DNA from: Granulicella sp. L60 | Lineage (GTDB): Bacteria > Acidobacteriota > Terriglobia > Terriglobales > Acidobacteriaceae | Reading direction: 5' to 3' | Assembly (NCBI RefSeq): GCF_009765825.1 | Contig: NZ_LMUR01000004.1 | Span: 124,001 to 188,000, forward strand | DNA: 64,000 nt | In this document: piece by piece, positions 46,001-57,236 of the stretch | Position numbering within the stretch: the first letter of the stretch is position 1 | Layout of the letters: each line of letters starts with the position of its first letter | The notes under the pieces: generated by a model | Databases searched by the model: none | Seen by the model: the letters and a program-made list of their open reading frames with translations, nothing else | Told to the model about the DNA's origin: nothing | Made by a program: the position numbers and the translations under genes

Positions 46001-46469
46001 CACCTCTGGCTTCTCCTTGCACGGTGGAACCCCCTACACCGTTACCGCCAGCTCGAACGTCAGCGGCAACGGAGATAACGCGGACCGCGCCGTGCAGGTC
46101 ATCGCTAATCCCAACAATGTCTCCCACGCCATCGTCGACGGCTCAGTGCAGTGGTTCAACCCCAACGCATTCGTCGATCCCGCACCCGGAACCTACTCTC
46201 TAACCCGTCGTGGACAAAACTATAACCCTGGCTACGAAGCCTTCGACCTCTCGGCAACAAAGACAACTGCCATCACCGAGAGAGTGAAGATTCAGTTCAA
46301 GGCGAACATGTATAACCTCTTCAACCACACCAACCTCGCTTCTGTCGGCTTCCCTTCGACAGGTGAAGGGGGCACCATCGGCGAGACCATCGGGCCGTAT
46401 CTCGGCAACCCAACCATCGGTCCCGGCGAGCCCTTCAACACAGAGTTCGCACTGAAGATCCTCTTCTAA
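43059..46469 (+). CDS. Oar-like TonB-dependent outer-membrane receptor
   Basis: The ATG at 43059 follows GGAGG by 4 nt and starts a signal peptide ending SNAQ (about 31), giving 1,136 residues. Next comes a carboxypeptidase-regulatory-like domain (GGINGTVTDVTGAAIANAAV, about 35-115), then a plug region (VVQNLPNSGRDFTQMVAQT, about 150-290) and a long beta-barrel ending FNTEFALKILF with a terminal Phe. Such receptors are abundant in Acidobacteria and take up glycans or other large substrates, or act in surface assembly as Oar does. The ligand is unknown. No SusD partner is adjacent. Confidence 0.88.
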   Translation: MQRRFRKSLMAVLYSLAVILLTVFSVTSNAQTYRGGINGTVTDVTGAAIANAAVSAVETSTNLSYKALSTSAGEFNFTNLPPGSYTVTVAFSGFSTAKYDNVIVAAGSSYVLSTKLALSSTDQIVEVTAAALTLDTASDVQATVLPETVVQNLPNSGRDFTQMVAQTTGFAGLSSGGGGGDSSVNGTRSNSINWQIEGTDNNDFWWNIPAVNQGGVSAIAGVVFPIDAIESFNFVTTGSAALGRNPGGTANLVIKTGTNQLHGSAYYYNHNEFFERQNPFRDSKPASRLQDYGFSVGAPLKHDKFFFFLAGEHQNFLIGALSQATEPTAAYQSDAYSVLDFYGVPHSTVASNLLNGNGTLAGLWPAEALTGGDAPNNYQASGNLTGHSFNGLIKLDYKLSDKDHISARWFVAQGTQTAPTSSALTPYFENAPIHVQNYSIIYNRILTSSMANQLAAGVGYFNQVFGDADNSFDPIGLGLNTGVTDPALPGAPHLVIGPTGSGAGLTAGNTGFDPTGVTAPSGRNDITGHLDDDLTWTKGAHQMHFGGEFRMAQVDDFYQTGERGTLYFDGSQGPWNTQNFSAGAAQTPCAALATKNQGVAAPASATSNDLFLADFLAGCINPTASSIVLGDAKRQVFQTSFSLYAQDAWQITRNLNFNYGVRYDYAGPVHSDYPNLSIFDPTSPTGLAVAGQGVSNIYPNFWGAVSPRIGFAYQLDNTGNTVLRGGYGYYYDTVYVKGILQNNGVQNISVFGPGLNPAGSNLVVNAQGLNQTIQPGVDIYPTLAAASQNPSPGSQSISTYDPHYRPSDTQIWDLNIQHSISNSVILQIGYVGSKGTHLTGMFDINAAALGSAYIPCPAGESSPSGGCSINQQQLTRPYNAQFPNFGVIDETRSNLGSIYHSLQTTLRIQSWHGLTSQLNYTWSHALDYETGLLPYLPQDPTNEKAEYGNSDYDVRNTFTGYFNYDIPAFRGPQRLTHGWQVTSGFSLHGGTPYTVTASSNVSGNGDNADRAVQVIANPNNVSHAIVDGSVQWFNPNAFVDPAPGTYSLTRRGQNYNPGYEAFDLSATKTTAITERVKIQFKANMYNLFNHTNLASVGFPSTGEGGTIGETIGPYLGNPTIGPGEPFNTEFALKILF

Positions 46470-46486
46470 CCAGCCACCCACAACAG

Positions 46487-46528
46487 AAAAAAGCCCCATC
46501 CTCCGCAACCGCAGAGATGGGGCTTTTT
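46487..46528. terminator. Bidirectional terminator between receptor and phosphoketolase genes
   Basis: 12-bp arms with AAAAGCCCCATC and its complement, flanked by A6 and T5. It serves both convergent genes, 18 bp after one stop codon and 19 bp after the other. Confidence 0.9.
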
Positions 46529-46546
46529 CACGTCAGCAATCGCCGT

Positions 46547-48967
46547 TTACGCGGGCCACTTCCACTCGCGTATCTCCTTGCAATCGATGCCGTTCGCATG
46601 CGCATAGTTGATGCTCTCGATAATCTGATCCTTCAACCACTCCTTTGTATGCGCCGCCGTCATCTGCAATCGCGGCACACGGTCGATCACATCGATCGCC
46701 AGATCAAACCGATCGATCTGATTCAAAATCGCAAGCTCCAGCGGAGTATTGATGTTTCCCTTCTCTTTATATCCACGCACATGAAAGTTATCGTGGTTCT
46801 TTCTCTTGTACGTGAACTTGTGGATCAGCGAAGCATAAGCATGGAAGTTGAAGATCACAGGCTTGTTCACCGTGAACAGGCTATCGAACTCCCGCTCCGA
46901 CAATCCATGCGGATGCTCCGTCTCCGGCATCAGCCGGAACAGATCCACCACATTCACAAACCGTATCTTCAGGTCCGCACACTTCTCCCGCAGAATCGCC
47001 ACCGCAGCCAGCGCCTCCGAAGTCGGAATATCTCCCGCGCATCCAATCACAACATCAGGCTCATCGCCCGCGTCGTTACTGGCCCAATCCCATATCCCGA
47101 TTCCCTTCGTGCAATGCTTCACCGCCGCATCCATATCCAGATACTGCAGATGCGGAGCCTTATCCGCGACGATCACATTCACATAGTTCGTACTGCGCAG
47201 GCAGTGGTCTCCCACGCTCAACAGACAATTCGCATCCGGCGGCAGATAGATCCTCGTAATCTCCGGACTCTTATTCGTCACCACATCCAGAAAACCGGGA
47301 TCCTGATGCGTGAACCCGTTATGGTCCTGTCGCCACACCAGCGAAGTAATCAGTAGATTGATCGAAGAGATTGGCGCTCTCCATCTCAACTCCAGCTTGC
47401 TCTTCTCCAGCCACTTCGCATGCTGATTGAACATCGAATCGATGATGTGTACGAATGACTCATACGTCGAAAAGAATCCATGCCGGCCCGTCAGCACATA
47501 GCCTTCGAACCAGCCCTCCAGCGTATGCTCGCTCAGGATCTCCATCACGCGTCCCTCGCGTGAAAGATCGCCGCCATCCGCATCCTCCGGCAGCAGCTTC
47601 GCCATCCACGTCTTGCCGTGGCTGCCCTCGTAGATCACCTGCAGCTTGTTCGAAGCCGTCTCATCCGGCCCAAACACGCGGAAGCTCGTCATGTTCATCC
47701 GCATCGCGTCACGCAGAAAGTGCGCCAGCACATCCGTAGGCGACACCTCAATCTGTCCCGGCTTCTCCACCTTCACCGCATAGTCGCGGAAGTCCGGCAG
47801 CTCCATCGGCTTTCTTAGCAGCCCGCCATTCGCATGTGGATTCGCCGTAATCCTCCGCTTGCCCACCGGAGCCATCTCCCTCAACTCCGCAATCAGCTTG
47901 CCCGACTCATCGAACAGCTCCTCCGGCTTATAGCTCCGCATCCACTTCTCAACCATCTTCAAATGTGCCGGATTCGTCACCGGATCCAGAATCGGCATCT
48001 GGTGCGCCCTCCACGAACCCTCCAACTTGTGCCCGTCGATCTCCTTCGGGCAGGTCCATCCCTTCGGCGAACGCAGAATAATCATCGGCCATCGCGGCCT
48101 CTCCGGCTCCGAACCCTTAGGCGCACTCCGAGCCTTCTCTTGGATCGCGCGAATTTCAAGAATGCACTTTTCCATCACCTCCGCCATCAGCAGATGCATC
48201 AACGCCGGATCGTCTCCTTCTACAACGTGCGGCTCCCACCCATATCCCTTGAACATCCACTCCAACTCCTCCGGGCTAATGCGCGCAAGCACCGTAGGAT
48301 TTGCGATCTTGTAACCGTTAAGGTGCAGCACCGGAAGCACAGCTCCATCCGTTACCGGGTTCAGAAATTTATTGGAGTGCCACGAAGTAGCCAGCGGCCC
48401 CGTCTCCGCCTCGCCATCGCCCACCACCACCGTCACGATCAGGTCAGGATTATCGAACGCCGCCCCAAATCCATGCGACAGGCTGTATCCCAGCTCGCCC
48501 CCCTCATGGATCGATCCCGGCGTCTCTGGCGTGCAATGGCTTCCAATCCCGCCAGGAAACGAAAACTGCTTGAAGAACTTCTGCATCCCCACGACGTCTT
48601 CGCTCTTGTCCGGATACACCTCCGAATAGACGCCCTCGAGATAGCTGTTCGACAACGTAGCCGGCGCGCCATGTCCCGGCCCCGATATATAAATCAAGTC
48701 CAGATCATACTTCTTGATCAGCCGATTCAGATGCACCCACGTAAACGTCTGTCCCGGGTCCGATCCCCAGTGCCCAAGCAGCCGATTCTTGATATGCTCT
48801 GCCTTCAACGGCTCCCGCAGCAGCGGATTCTCCAGCAGATAAAGCATCCCCACGCAAAGATAATTGCAGGCCCGCCAGTACGCATCGATCTTGCGCAGCT
48901 CTTCAGCCTCAAGCGGCTTGAACTCATGACCCTTGCTCTTATGCGATTCCTTCGACACGCTGCTCAT
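46547..48967 (-). CDS. xfp: Xylulose-5-phosphate/fructose-6-phosphate phosphoketolase
   Basis: The protein has 806 residues, the normal length. The thiamine-diphosphate motif [18 protein letters not shown] lies near residue 178, preceded by [20 protein letters not shown], both diagnostic of the family. It splits xylulose-5-P or fructose-6-P with phosphate into acetyl-phosphate and glyceraldehyde-3-P or erythrose-4-P. AAGGAG precedes the ATG by 8 nt. The ackA gene lies 118 bp upstream in the same direction, so acetyl-phosphate can be turned directly into acetate and ATP. Confidence 0.96.
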   Translation of the reverse strand: MSSVSKESHKSKGHEFKPLEAEELRKIDAYWRACNYLCVGMLYLLENPLLREPLKAEHIKNRLLGHWGSDPGQTFTWVHLNRLIKKYDLDLIYISGPGHGAPATLSNSYLEGVYSEVYPDKSEDVVGMQKFFKQFSFPGGIGSHCTPETPGSIHEGGELGYSLSHGFGAAFDNPDLIVTVVVGDGEAETGPLATSWHSNKFLNPVTDGAVLPVLHLNGYKIANPTVLARISPEELEWMFKGYGWEPHVVEGDDPALMHLLMAEVMEKCILEIRAIQEKARSAPKGSEPERPRWPMIILRSPKGWTCPKEIDGHKLEGSWRAHQMPILDPVTNPAHLKMVEKWMRSYKPEELFDESGKLIAELREMAPVGKRRITANPHANGGLLRKPMELPDFRDYAVKVEKPGQIEVSPTDVLAHFLRDAMRMNMTSFRVFGPDETASNKLQVIYEGSHGKTWMAKLLPEDADGGDLSREGRVMEILSEHTLEGWFEGYVLTGRHGFFSTYESFVHIIDSMFNQHAKWLEKSKLELRWRAPISSINLLITSLVWRQDHNGFTHQDPGFLDVVTNKSPEITRIYLPPDANCLLSVGDHCLRSTNYVNVIVADKAPHLQYLDMDAAVKHCTKGIGIWDWASNDAGDEPDVVIGCAGDIPTSEALAAVAILREKCADLKIRFVNVVDLFRLMPETEHPHGLSEREFDSLFTVNKPVIFNFHAYASLIHKFTYKRKNHDNFHVRGYKEKGNINTPLELAILNQIDRFDLAIDVIDRVPRLQMTAAHTKEWLKDQIIESINYAHANGIDCKEIREWKWPA

Positions 48968-48993
48968 AGACGACGCTCCTTGATTTCGCGATG

Positions 48994-49007
48994 ATCGTTT
49001 TCACGAT
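48994..49007. promoter_or_regulatory. Small palindrome upstream of xfp
   Basis: ATCGTTTTCACGAT, a 5-bp inverted repeat around TTTC, lies 27 bp before the xfp ATG in the ackA-xfp gap. It could be an operator or an mRNA hairpin. Confidence 0.25.
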
Positions 49008-49085
49008 AATGATTCCGGGCGACTCTGAAATCGCCCCGAAGAAGATGAAGCGAAGATTCACTAAACATATGTAACTAAAATTGAA

Positions 49086-50285
49086 CTAATCTTCCGTTTG
49101 GGCCATGCGATGCACGTGCACCGCGATCATCCAGTCCTCTTTAGCCGGAACGACGTATATCGCCGCTTCTGAGTCAGATGCACTCACACGCCGAATCGCG
49201 TCGCCCTTCCTTTCATTCAACTCAGAATTCATCGAAATCCCCAATCCTTCCAACCCGCCCATAATCTCCGCCCGAGAGCGCGCATCATGCTCGCCAATCC
49301 CTCCCGCAAACACCACCGCGTCCACCCCACCCATCAACGCGGCAAACCCGCCCACCGCCTTCTTCACGCTGCGTGTAAACACCTCCACCGCCAGCTTCGC
49401 CTTTGCATCTCCCTTCGCAGCCGCCTCCCGCACCGCCTTCATATCGTTCGCCATCCCCGAAAGCGCCACCATCCCCGCATCATGGTTCAACATCGTCTCC
49501 AGCGCCTTCACCTTGTCCCCCTCCGTCTGCCGCAGCAGATAAAGCACCAGCCCCGGATCAAGGTCTCCCGGCCGCGTCCCCATCACCACCCCGCCCGTCG
49601 GCGTCAGCCCCATCGTCGTGTCCACAGAGCGGCCATCCACCACCGCCGTCACGCTGCATCCACTCCCCAGGTGCGCAATCACCATGCGCTTCGGAAACGC
49701 AATCGCCTTCTCCCCCCTTAGCTGCCGCACAATCGACTCGCAGCTCAACCCATGAAACCCATACCGCCGCACGCCCCGCTCGCGATACTCCACCGGAATC
49801 GGATACGTCGTCGCAGCCTCCGGCATCGTCTCGTGAAACACCGTATCGAAGCACGCATAGTGCGCCACATCCGGAAACCGCCCCATTGTCTCCCGAATCA
49901 CCTCGATCACCGCCGGATCGTGCAGCGGCGCAAACACCACCGCCTCCTTCAGATCCCTTATTACCTCATCCGTAATCCGCACATGTCGATCCAGCTTCGC
50001 CCCCGGATGCACCACCCGATACCCCACCGCATCCACCTTCGGCAGCCCCGCCCCGCTCACCGCATCCACCACCAGCCCAATCGCCTCCACCGGCGTCTCG
50101 GCCTTCACCGTATCCTTCCCCCCGCTCAGATCCTTCCCAGCCGCATCGCGAAACTTGAAACCCGCCGCCTTCCCGCCAATCCCGGTCACCTCACCGTCAA
50201 ACAACGCGCGCGGCTCACCCTCCCCATCCTCGAACAGGGAAAACTTAATCGACGAAGACCCACTATTCAGAACAAGTATGTGCAC
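49086..50285 (-). CDS. ackA: Acetate kinase
   Basis: The protein has 399 residues from a GTG start with AGGTGG upstream. It begins MHILVLNSGSSSIKFSLF, the first phosphate-binding motif of the family, and contains VIAHLGSGCSVTAV and GTRPGDLDPGL at the active site. It makes ATP and acetate from acetyl-phosphate, or runs in reverse. Its position ahead of xfp on the same strand indicates a phosphoketolase-acetate bypass operon. It is divergent from glmS by 152 bp. Confidence 0.96.
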   Translation of the reverse strand: MHILVLNSGSSSIKFSLFEDGEGEPRALFDGEVTGIGGKAAGFKFRDAAGKDLSGGKDTVKAETPVEAIGLVVDAVSGAGLPKVDAVGYRVVHPGAKLDRHVRITDEVIRDLKEAVVFAPLHDPAVIEVIRETMGRFPDVAHYACFDTVFHETMPEAATTYPIPVEYRERGVRRYGFHGLSCESIVRQLRGEKAIAFPKRMVIAHLGSGCSVTAVVDGRSVDTTMGLTPTGGVVMGTRPGDLDPGLVLYLLRQTEGDKVKALETMLNHDAGMVALSGMANDMKAVREAAAKGDAKAKLAVEVFTRSVKKAVGGFAALMGGVDAVVFAGGIGEHDARSRAEIMGGLEGLGISMNSELNERKGDAIRRVSASDSEAAIYVVPAKEDWMIAVHVHRMAQTED

Positions 50286-50437
50286 AGCACCACCTGACCA
50301 AGCCCTTACTCCTACGTTACACCGCTCACCTTTCCGCTCCGTAAATTTCCCGTCACATCGCCTCCACCACCCACCCTCCCCCGAAAGTCACACAACACTC
50401 CCCGCGCAAATCCCCCTCGGCCATCTAAACTGATTCC

Positions 50438-52423
<1,986 letters not shown>

Positions 52424-52571
52424 GAGAAGTTAGTTCGTGATTGTCTTTGATCCCGCACATGTATTCGGGCCACTGGCTATCTATTTGAGCCACCAGATAT
52501 CTGTTCGTGCCACTATTGTTGCAAAGAAAACCGCCCCCGAAGAGACGGCTTCCTGCTTGACTTACCCCTGA

Positions 52572-53084
52572 CTAGACGCGAGGAAGAAACCTGCGCCGTG
52601 CCGCACCCGCCAGACCAAGGATCCCTGTGCCAAGTAAAACCAGCGTCGAGGGTTCCGGGGTCACTCCCGAAGGTGCAGCAGTGAACTGTCCACTCACGAG
52701 AGAGGTGAAGGCCCCGTTGTCGGTATTATCTGCGAACGAGGAGGTGCTAATGCGGCCGCCCTGGTACCCAACCAGCGGTCCAACCGGCAAGTTGAGAATC
52801 AGAAAGTTATCAAATGAGTCGCGGTTGAAAATACCGTAATTAGTGCTATTGAATTCTTGTCCGTAAATGTCATTGAGAAAGGTTGCGGAAAAGGGGCCTG
52901 AAACAACAAAATCTGAGTTCGTCACCGTGCCCACGGTCGTATCGATGGTGGCGGTGCCAGACAAAATAGATCCATTGTCGAATGTTCCTGTAACGTTGAA
53001 AAGCTGAAAAGTGTCAGCCCGAGCCGCCAGGGTGCAGGCGAGGAGAGCGAAGGCAGTGGAAAGCAGACGGGTGCAAAGACGCAT
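52572..53084 (-). CDS. PEP-CTERM sorting-domain protein
   Basis: The ATG at 53084, after GAGG, gives 170 residues; a TTG four codons upstream is less likely. A signal peptide (1-24, ending ARA) precedes a small beta-rich domain (TFQLFNVTGTFDNGSILSG). The tail has PEPSTLVLLGTGILGLAG followed by ARRRF, a complete PEP-CTERM signal. It is unlike the pair at 29,657-31,435 outside the tail. Export and cleavage by the exosortase are expected. Confidence 0.9.
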   Translation of the reverse strand: MRLCTRLLSTAFALLACTLAARADTFQLFNVTGTFDNGSILSGTATIDTTVGTVTNSDFVVSGPFSATFLNDIYGQEFNSTNYGIFNRDSFDNFLILNLPVGPLVGYQGGRISTSSFADNTDNGAFTSLVSGQFTAAPSGVTPEPSTLVLLGTGILGLAGAARRRFLPRV

Positions 53085-53176
53085 CGAGGGCCTCAAGTTG
53101 GATTTCTGAGTTACCGCCCTAGCCTATCTTTTACCTCTATGCAATTGGTAGGTGCTTGTTAGGAAATAGTTTACCT

Positions 53177-53275
53177 GGCGGGTGGCCCATACATCTAACA
53201 TCCTCATATCTCAGAGCGCCCCCCTCATGCAGTTTTCACCGCATGAGGGGGCATTTGTGTGGAAGCACGAACCGC
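53177..53275. repeat. CCCATACAT...CCGCATGAG hairpin repeat, copy 1
   Basis: GGCGGGTGGCCCATACAT is followed by a perfect 11-bp hairpin (53220-53230 and 53241-53251) with core CTCATGC...GCATGAG and the tail GGAAGCACGAACCGC. Other copies lie at 54,114, 55,219, 58,630 and 59,216. It fills the middle of the 329-bp gap before the gene at 53,414. Confidence 0.75.
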
Positions 53276-53413
53276 CTTCCCTTCCGAGCCGATAAAATCC
53301 AACATCAGCCATCCACTTCCGAACAAAAAAACTCGGGTGCTACCTCGTAGGTTGTATTAGCTCTAGCTCTCATATTGCATAGATTCATAAGAGCTTTTTG
53401 AGGATTTGCTACC

Positions 53414-53950
53414 ATGATGAGAATTAGCCGAATCCGTATTACCGTAGCTTGTGCTTTCTTAGCGTTGTCTAGCTATTCGACGCAAGGTCAACAGACAACA
53501 ACGACAAATTGCAATGTGGCGGGAAACAACGTCAACTGCACAAGCAACACAACAGACTACAGCGCTCAACAGAGACAAGCTTATGAGAATGGGCAGCAGA
53601 TTGGTAACGCCTTGGGTTCTGGACTCGCAATCGCGATGCAGGCTCACTCACAAAATAAGTGGGTGAAACACTTTTGCGATGGCCACCCTGGCGGCAGCTG
53701 GCACTGGACTAGACGGTCGGATGGCGCTATCACCGCATCTGGAAGTTGTCCTACTGATAATGATAAGAGCTTGATCGCCGCAAATGAGTTTATGGCTCAC
53801 CATAGGGAATACATCAAGCAACCAGACAATTCGAAAGTACTAGTCGCGTATTTGGAAGAACACAAGCTAGATCCGCGCGTCGAGAAGTCCTACGAGAAGG
53901 CATTTAAGGATTTGAGAAAAAGCGGCCAAATTGAGCTTTATGCAAAGTGA
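53414..53950 (+). CDS. Small exported protein of unknown function
   Basis: The protein has 178 residues (177 from the second ATG). A signal peptide (about 1-26, ending TQGQ) is followed by a Thr/Asn-rich stretch with two cysteines (NCNVAGNNVNC), a glycine-rich hydrophobic segment, WVKHFCDGHPGGSWHWTR (two Trp and the third Cys), and a charged helical C-terminus. GC content is lower than in its neighbours, which fits acquired DNA, as does its position between two repeat copies. No family is recognised. Confidence 0.65.
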   Translation: MMRISRIRITVACAFLALSSYSTQGQQTTTTNCNVAGNNVNCTSNTTDYSAQQRQAYENGQQIGNALGSGLAIAMQAHSQNKWVKHFCDGHPGGSWHWTRRSDGAITASGSCPTDNDKSLIAANEFMAHHREYIKQPDNSKVLVAYLEEHKLDPRVEKSYEKAFKDLRKSGQIELYAK

Positions 53951-54113
53951 GTATCCACAGCGAACCGGTGGCAGTGTCTTCCAAACTAGAGCCGCCCTCG
54001 GCACTTACGATAAGACAATCAACTCTGGTCGCGGCCGCAGGTGAGTACTACATGCTTGCACGACTCTCCTACTAGGGAAAATAGCGGCACAGGCGCCTCG
54101 GGGCGTTCCAAAC

Positions 54114-54131
54114 GGCGGGTGGCCCATACAT
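54114..54131. repeat. CCCATACAT repeat, partial copy 2
   Basis: GGCGGGTGGCCCATACAT is identical to the left end of the copy at 53,177; the hairpin half is missing. Confidence 0.6.
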
Positions 54132-54180
54132 AAAACCAACTGACACTCTGATCCGGTTGAATGGTCCACAGAAGTTATTT

Positions 54181-54696
54181 TTACTGATACAAAAGTCCGC
54201 CTCCAGAAGGACGACTCATGGCGGCCGCGGATAATATCTCACGCGTCGCCAAGCATTCGGAGACACGCTTCAGCATGTCCGTTGGGTGAACCGGTTTAGT
54301 CATTGCCGCGAAGTCATAGCCGGCGCCACGCGCCTTCTCCAACAGATCGACCGTTGTGGCCTGCCCGGAAAACAACAAAATCTTGCATTCAGGAATGGTC
54401 TGAGCCACCGTAATCGCCAGCTCGATGCCAGTCATTCCCGGCATCATCACGTCGGAAATAATGAGGTCAGGCATGCGAGTCCTTGCGAGTTCTAATGCAG
54501 CGACTCCGTTGTAGGCTGTCATCGTCGAAAAGCCGCTTTTGGAGAGAATGATCGACAAAGTATCCGCGATGATTCGTTCATCGTCCACAACAAGCACCGA
54601 AGGACGCCGTTCTTCGGAGTATTCCGAGAACATGGATGCATCTTCGGCGGGCACTTCGACCAGGGGAACAATTTCAAACTTCAACTTGGGAGCCAT
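54181..54696 (-). CDS. Single-domain response regulator
   Basis: The protein has 171 residues. A 31-residue N-terminal extension precedes a receiver domain with acidic pair D38/D39, phospho-acceptor D82 (SDVMMPG), S110 and K134 (TKPVHP). There is no DNA-binding or enzymatic output domain. It likely acts by protein contact in a phosphorelay, or is controlled by a kinase elsewhere, as none is nearby. GAGGT lies 8 nt before the ATG. It is divergent to the small gene at 54,881. Confidence 0.88.
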   Translation of the reverse strand: MAPKLKFEIVPLVEVPAEDASMFSEYSEERRPSVLVVDDERIIADTLSIILSKSGFSTMTAYNGVAALELARTRMPDLIISDVMMPGMTGIELAITVAQTIPECKILLFSGQATTVDLLEKARGAGYDFAAMTKPVHPTDMLKRVSECLATREILSAAAMSRPSGGGLLYQ

Positions 54697-54802
54697 ACGG
54701 AATTACCTCTGATCTTCAACATAGGCCCAGCGCCTCAATACGGGTTAACTCTTTTATATCTATCGTTTAGAGAGGAATTTAATTCCAGCCGAACATAGTA
54801 TC

Positions 54803-54833
54803 TTGACAGCCGCGCGAGGCATCAGATTATTAT
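54803..54833 (+). promoter_or_regulatory. Possible promoter of the small gene at 54,881
   Basis: TTGACA (54803-54808) with either GATTAT at 16-bp spacing (54825-54830) or TATTAT at 19-bp spacing (54828-54833). The -35 is perfect but the spacing is not ideal. Confidence 0.4.
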
Positions 54834-54880
54834 CAATTCTGCGCTACGTTAGCGTTACGTTTAGATCAAAGGAGGCGTTG

Positions 54881-55174
54881 GTGGAAAACGACAGCGAGCT
54901 CACAGCAACTCCGATGAAGTTCGAATCGGTGCTCCAGGTCAATGTTCCGAAGGGAAGAGACGGCAAGCACAAAGAGATCGTCACTCAGCTTTTGGCTGAC
55001 ATAGCGCAGCTTGGTCCGGGAACAGCTTTGAAGGTCCGTCTCTCCGAGCTCCCCGATACAAAAGAGAACATTCGGTCCGCACTGAGCAGAGCTGCGCGGC
55101 AGGCGCGTATCAACCTGGCCACATCCAGCAATGAAGAGTTTCTTTACGTCTGGAAGACAGACAAAGACGTCTAA
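54881..55174 (+). CDS. Small protein of unknown function
   Basis: The GTG at 54881 is chosen because a strong AAAGGAGG site lies 5 nt before it; this gives 97 residues. The sequence is soluble and mixed: VLQVNVPKGRDGKHKEIVTQ, LKVRLSELPDTKENIRSALS, then EEFLYVWKTDKDV. The pattern strand-helix-strand-helix-strand suggests a small alpha/beta or winged-helix-like domain. No family is recognised. It is divergent to the response-regulator gene, which may indicate shared control. Confidence 0.7.
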   Translation: MENDSELTATPMKFESVLQVNVPKGRDGKHKEIVTQLLADIAQLGPGTALKVRLSELPDTKENIRSALSRAARQARINLATSSNEEFLYVWKTDKDV

Positions 55175-55218
55175 CGGTTGACGAACAGGCGGTCGCCCCA
55201 CTCTCAACCAACCCCAAA

Positions 55219-55272
55219 ACCTCGGCTGCCCCACTCAATACAGTCTCACCGCATGAGTGGGGCAGCCGAGGT
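55219..55272. repeat. CCGCATGAG hairpin repeat, copy 3 (19-bp perfect stem)
   Basis: Perfect arms 55219-55237 and 55254-55272 with loop containing CAGTCTCACCGCA. It may also serve as a terminator-like structure for the small gene ending at 55,174, although no T run follows. Confidence 0.75.
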
Positions 55273-55361
55273 CTACCAGGACATAGCGAACTCCTCGACC
55301 GCTTCGACCAAAGCGCCCTCATGCACTACTGCCCCGCCTCATAACCCCGCGCCCCTGCCAA

Positions 55362-57236
55362 CTACTTCGGCAACATACCCGCATCCCCCACACGCGCCGA
55401 CGCCGTCAGCGGCGCCAGATCTTTCACCGTCGACACCGGCACCTCCACCGCGCCCACACGATTGCTTCCCAGATCGTGCATCCCCACCCGCACGTAATAC
55501 TCCCCCTTCATCGGCACACTCACCTCCTGATGAAACGGCAGCCCCGTAGCGATCACATGCGCATACAACGCCGGCGTAAAGTTCGCCCGCATCACATCCT
55601 CAACCCGATTCACCAGCCGCCCATCCTGATCGTAGACATACGTCACAAACTGCAGATACCCGCGGTAGTTCCCATCAGCCCCCTTCATCAGCTGCACCTC
55701 ATGCGGATTAGCCGCCAAATCAACCGAATAGTCTCGATAAGGCCCCTTCGTCCGCGAAACCGACGAAAGCGTATTCCCCTTCGCCAGCTTTCCTTCCGGC
55801 TTGTCACTCACCGGCAGAACCCGAATCTTCAAAGCGATCTGGCTCGAATCAGGAGCACCCCGCATCATCGCCAACCGCATCGGATCGCTCGGCCCCACCG
55901 GAACCGTCTGCGCCGCCGCAGTATTCCCACGTCCACCCCTCGCCGGAGCATCCGGATCATCCGCGTAATACCCACGCCGATATGCCAGCGTTAGCCCCTG
56001 CCGTTCAAGATTCACCTGCAGCTTCCGATAGTCCCCATTCCAATGCGGATTCGAAGGCGAATACGCCAGCGTGTAATAGTTCGACCCCAGATCGACAACC
56101 TGCTTCACCGCCCCAGCCAGATTATTCTCCGCAAGAAAAGCCTTCCCGCCCGTCTCCAGAGCCATCCGCCGCATCGTCGCATTATCACTCGCCAACGACT
56201 GATGAAACTTCAACTGGTCCTGCGCAAACCGCGTCGGCTCCGCGTCATACACCGCCCCACTCTGCGACACATCCCCCACCGTCGACACCACCCCTCCCCG
56301 CGCATCAATCGGATACATCGCCACCTGCCCGCGCGTCAGCAGATTCGTCGTATCGCGAAATTCAGACTCCAGGCTCTCGAACTCTCCTCCCTCATTCGTC
56401 TTCGCGCTGTCCGCAAGAATGTCGATCGGAAACGCCCCGGAGAACCACATCAGATTCTTTCGCCCCGGCATCCCCGCAAGATACCTGGCTATCTGATTGA
56501 TCGCGTCCAGCGTGTACTTCGCCCGCAGCACCAACTGATTCGAATCAGTCTGAGTCTCCCCGCCCCGCAATGTCATCATCGTGTGCGAAGAGTCGCTCGC
56601 GGCGCTCGGGCCCATTGCAGTACTAGCCGCGAACTCCGCATAGTCATCCGAAAACTTCTCCGTCGGACCACCCGTAACCGAATTAGCCAGCAACACCGAA
56701 AACGAGCTGTTCTTCTTATTGATCGCCGCCCGAAGCAACTCAGGATCAGCCGTAAAACTCTGCAGCAGTGTCAGGTGTGTCGTCAACCCGAATATCGCGA
56801 TCGGCGCACCCGGCGTCGCCTCCTTTAGAAACTTCCGTATCTGATCCTTCAGATAGATCTGGTCCGTCACCGGAGTATTCAGCGTATCCAGCAGCAGAAC
56901 ATTCACCGCGCTGCCTGCCGGAACCGGCGTGTAGTTCGAGAAGTATCCCGGCGGCATCGGCGGCAAAGCCTTCGCCTCCACGCTCCCCGCAGCCGCACCC
57001 CGATGCTCCTCGAAGTTCCGAATCCTCTGCCTATCGTTATTCTCAAGCAGCGTAAAGTCGCTCACCCCAAGCCCATGCACCGGCTGATTACTGCGGTCCG
57101 TCACCACGACGTCCACCACCACCAGCTTCGTCCCCTCATGCAGCGTAAGCCCGGACGACCCTGGAGCTACTGTTTGCGAATAGGCCCGATGGCACAATCC
57201 AAAGAGGAGCAAGAGCGAAAGGAACATGCGCGGCAT
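55362..57236 (-). CDS. VWFA-related acidobacterial domain protein
   Basis: The ATG at 57236, after GGGGA, gives 624 residues with a signal peptide ending AYSQ (about 21). The VWFA-like core runs about 40-330: VVDVVVTDRSNQPVHGLGVS, VLLLDTLNTP (MIDAS-like position), GRKNLMWFSGAFPID and a terminal TGGKAFLAENNL. This is the layout of the domain family found many times per acidobacterial genome. The C-terminal 200 residues are beta-rich. It is likely periplasmic or surface-attached, binding protein or metal. Its specific job is unknown. Confidence 0.85.
   Translation of the reverse strand: MPRMFLSLLLLFGLCHRAYSQTVAPGSSGLTLHEGTKLVVVDVVVTDRSNQPVHGLGVSDFTLLENNDRQRIRNFEEHRGAAAGSVEAKALPPMPPGYFSNYTPVPAGSAVNVLLLDTLNTPVTDQIYLKDQIRKFLKEATPGAPIAIFGLTTHLTLLQSFTADPELLRAAINKKNSSFSVLLANSVTGGPTEKFSDDYAEFAASTAMGPSAASDSSHTMMTLRGGETQTDSNQLVLRAKYTLDAINQIARYLAGMPGRKNLMWFSGAFPIDILADSAKTNEGGEFESLESEFRDTTNLLTRGQVAMYPIDARGGVVSTVGDVSQSGAVYDAEPTRFAQDQLKFHQSLASDNATMRRMALETGGKAFLAENNLAGAVKQVVDLGSNYYTLAYSPSNPHWNGDYRKLQVNLERQGLTLAYRRGYYADDPDAPARGGRGNTAAAQTVPVGPSDPMRLAMMRGAPDSSQIALKIRVLPVSDKPEGKLAKGNTLSSVSRTKGPYRDYSVDLAANPHEVQLMKGADGNYRGYLQFVTYVYDQDGRLVNRVEDVMRANFTPALYAHVIATGLPFHQEVSVPMKGEYYVRVGMHDLGSNRVGAVEVPVSTVKDLAPLTASARVGDAGMLPK

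Noticed and set aside
52501..52560. Terminator for glmS
   Set aside because: No hairpin followed by a T run was found after glmS; the CCGCCCCC...GGCGG-like words do not pair well.
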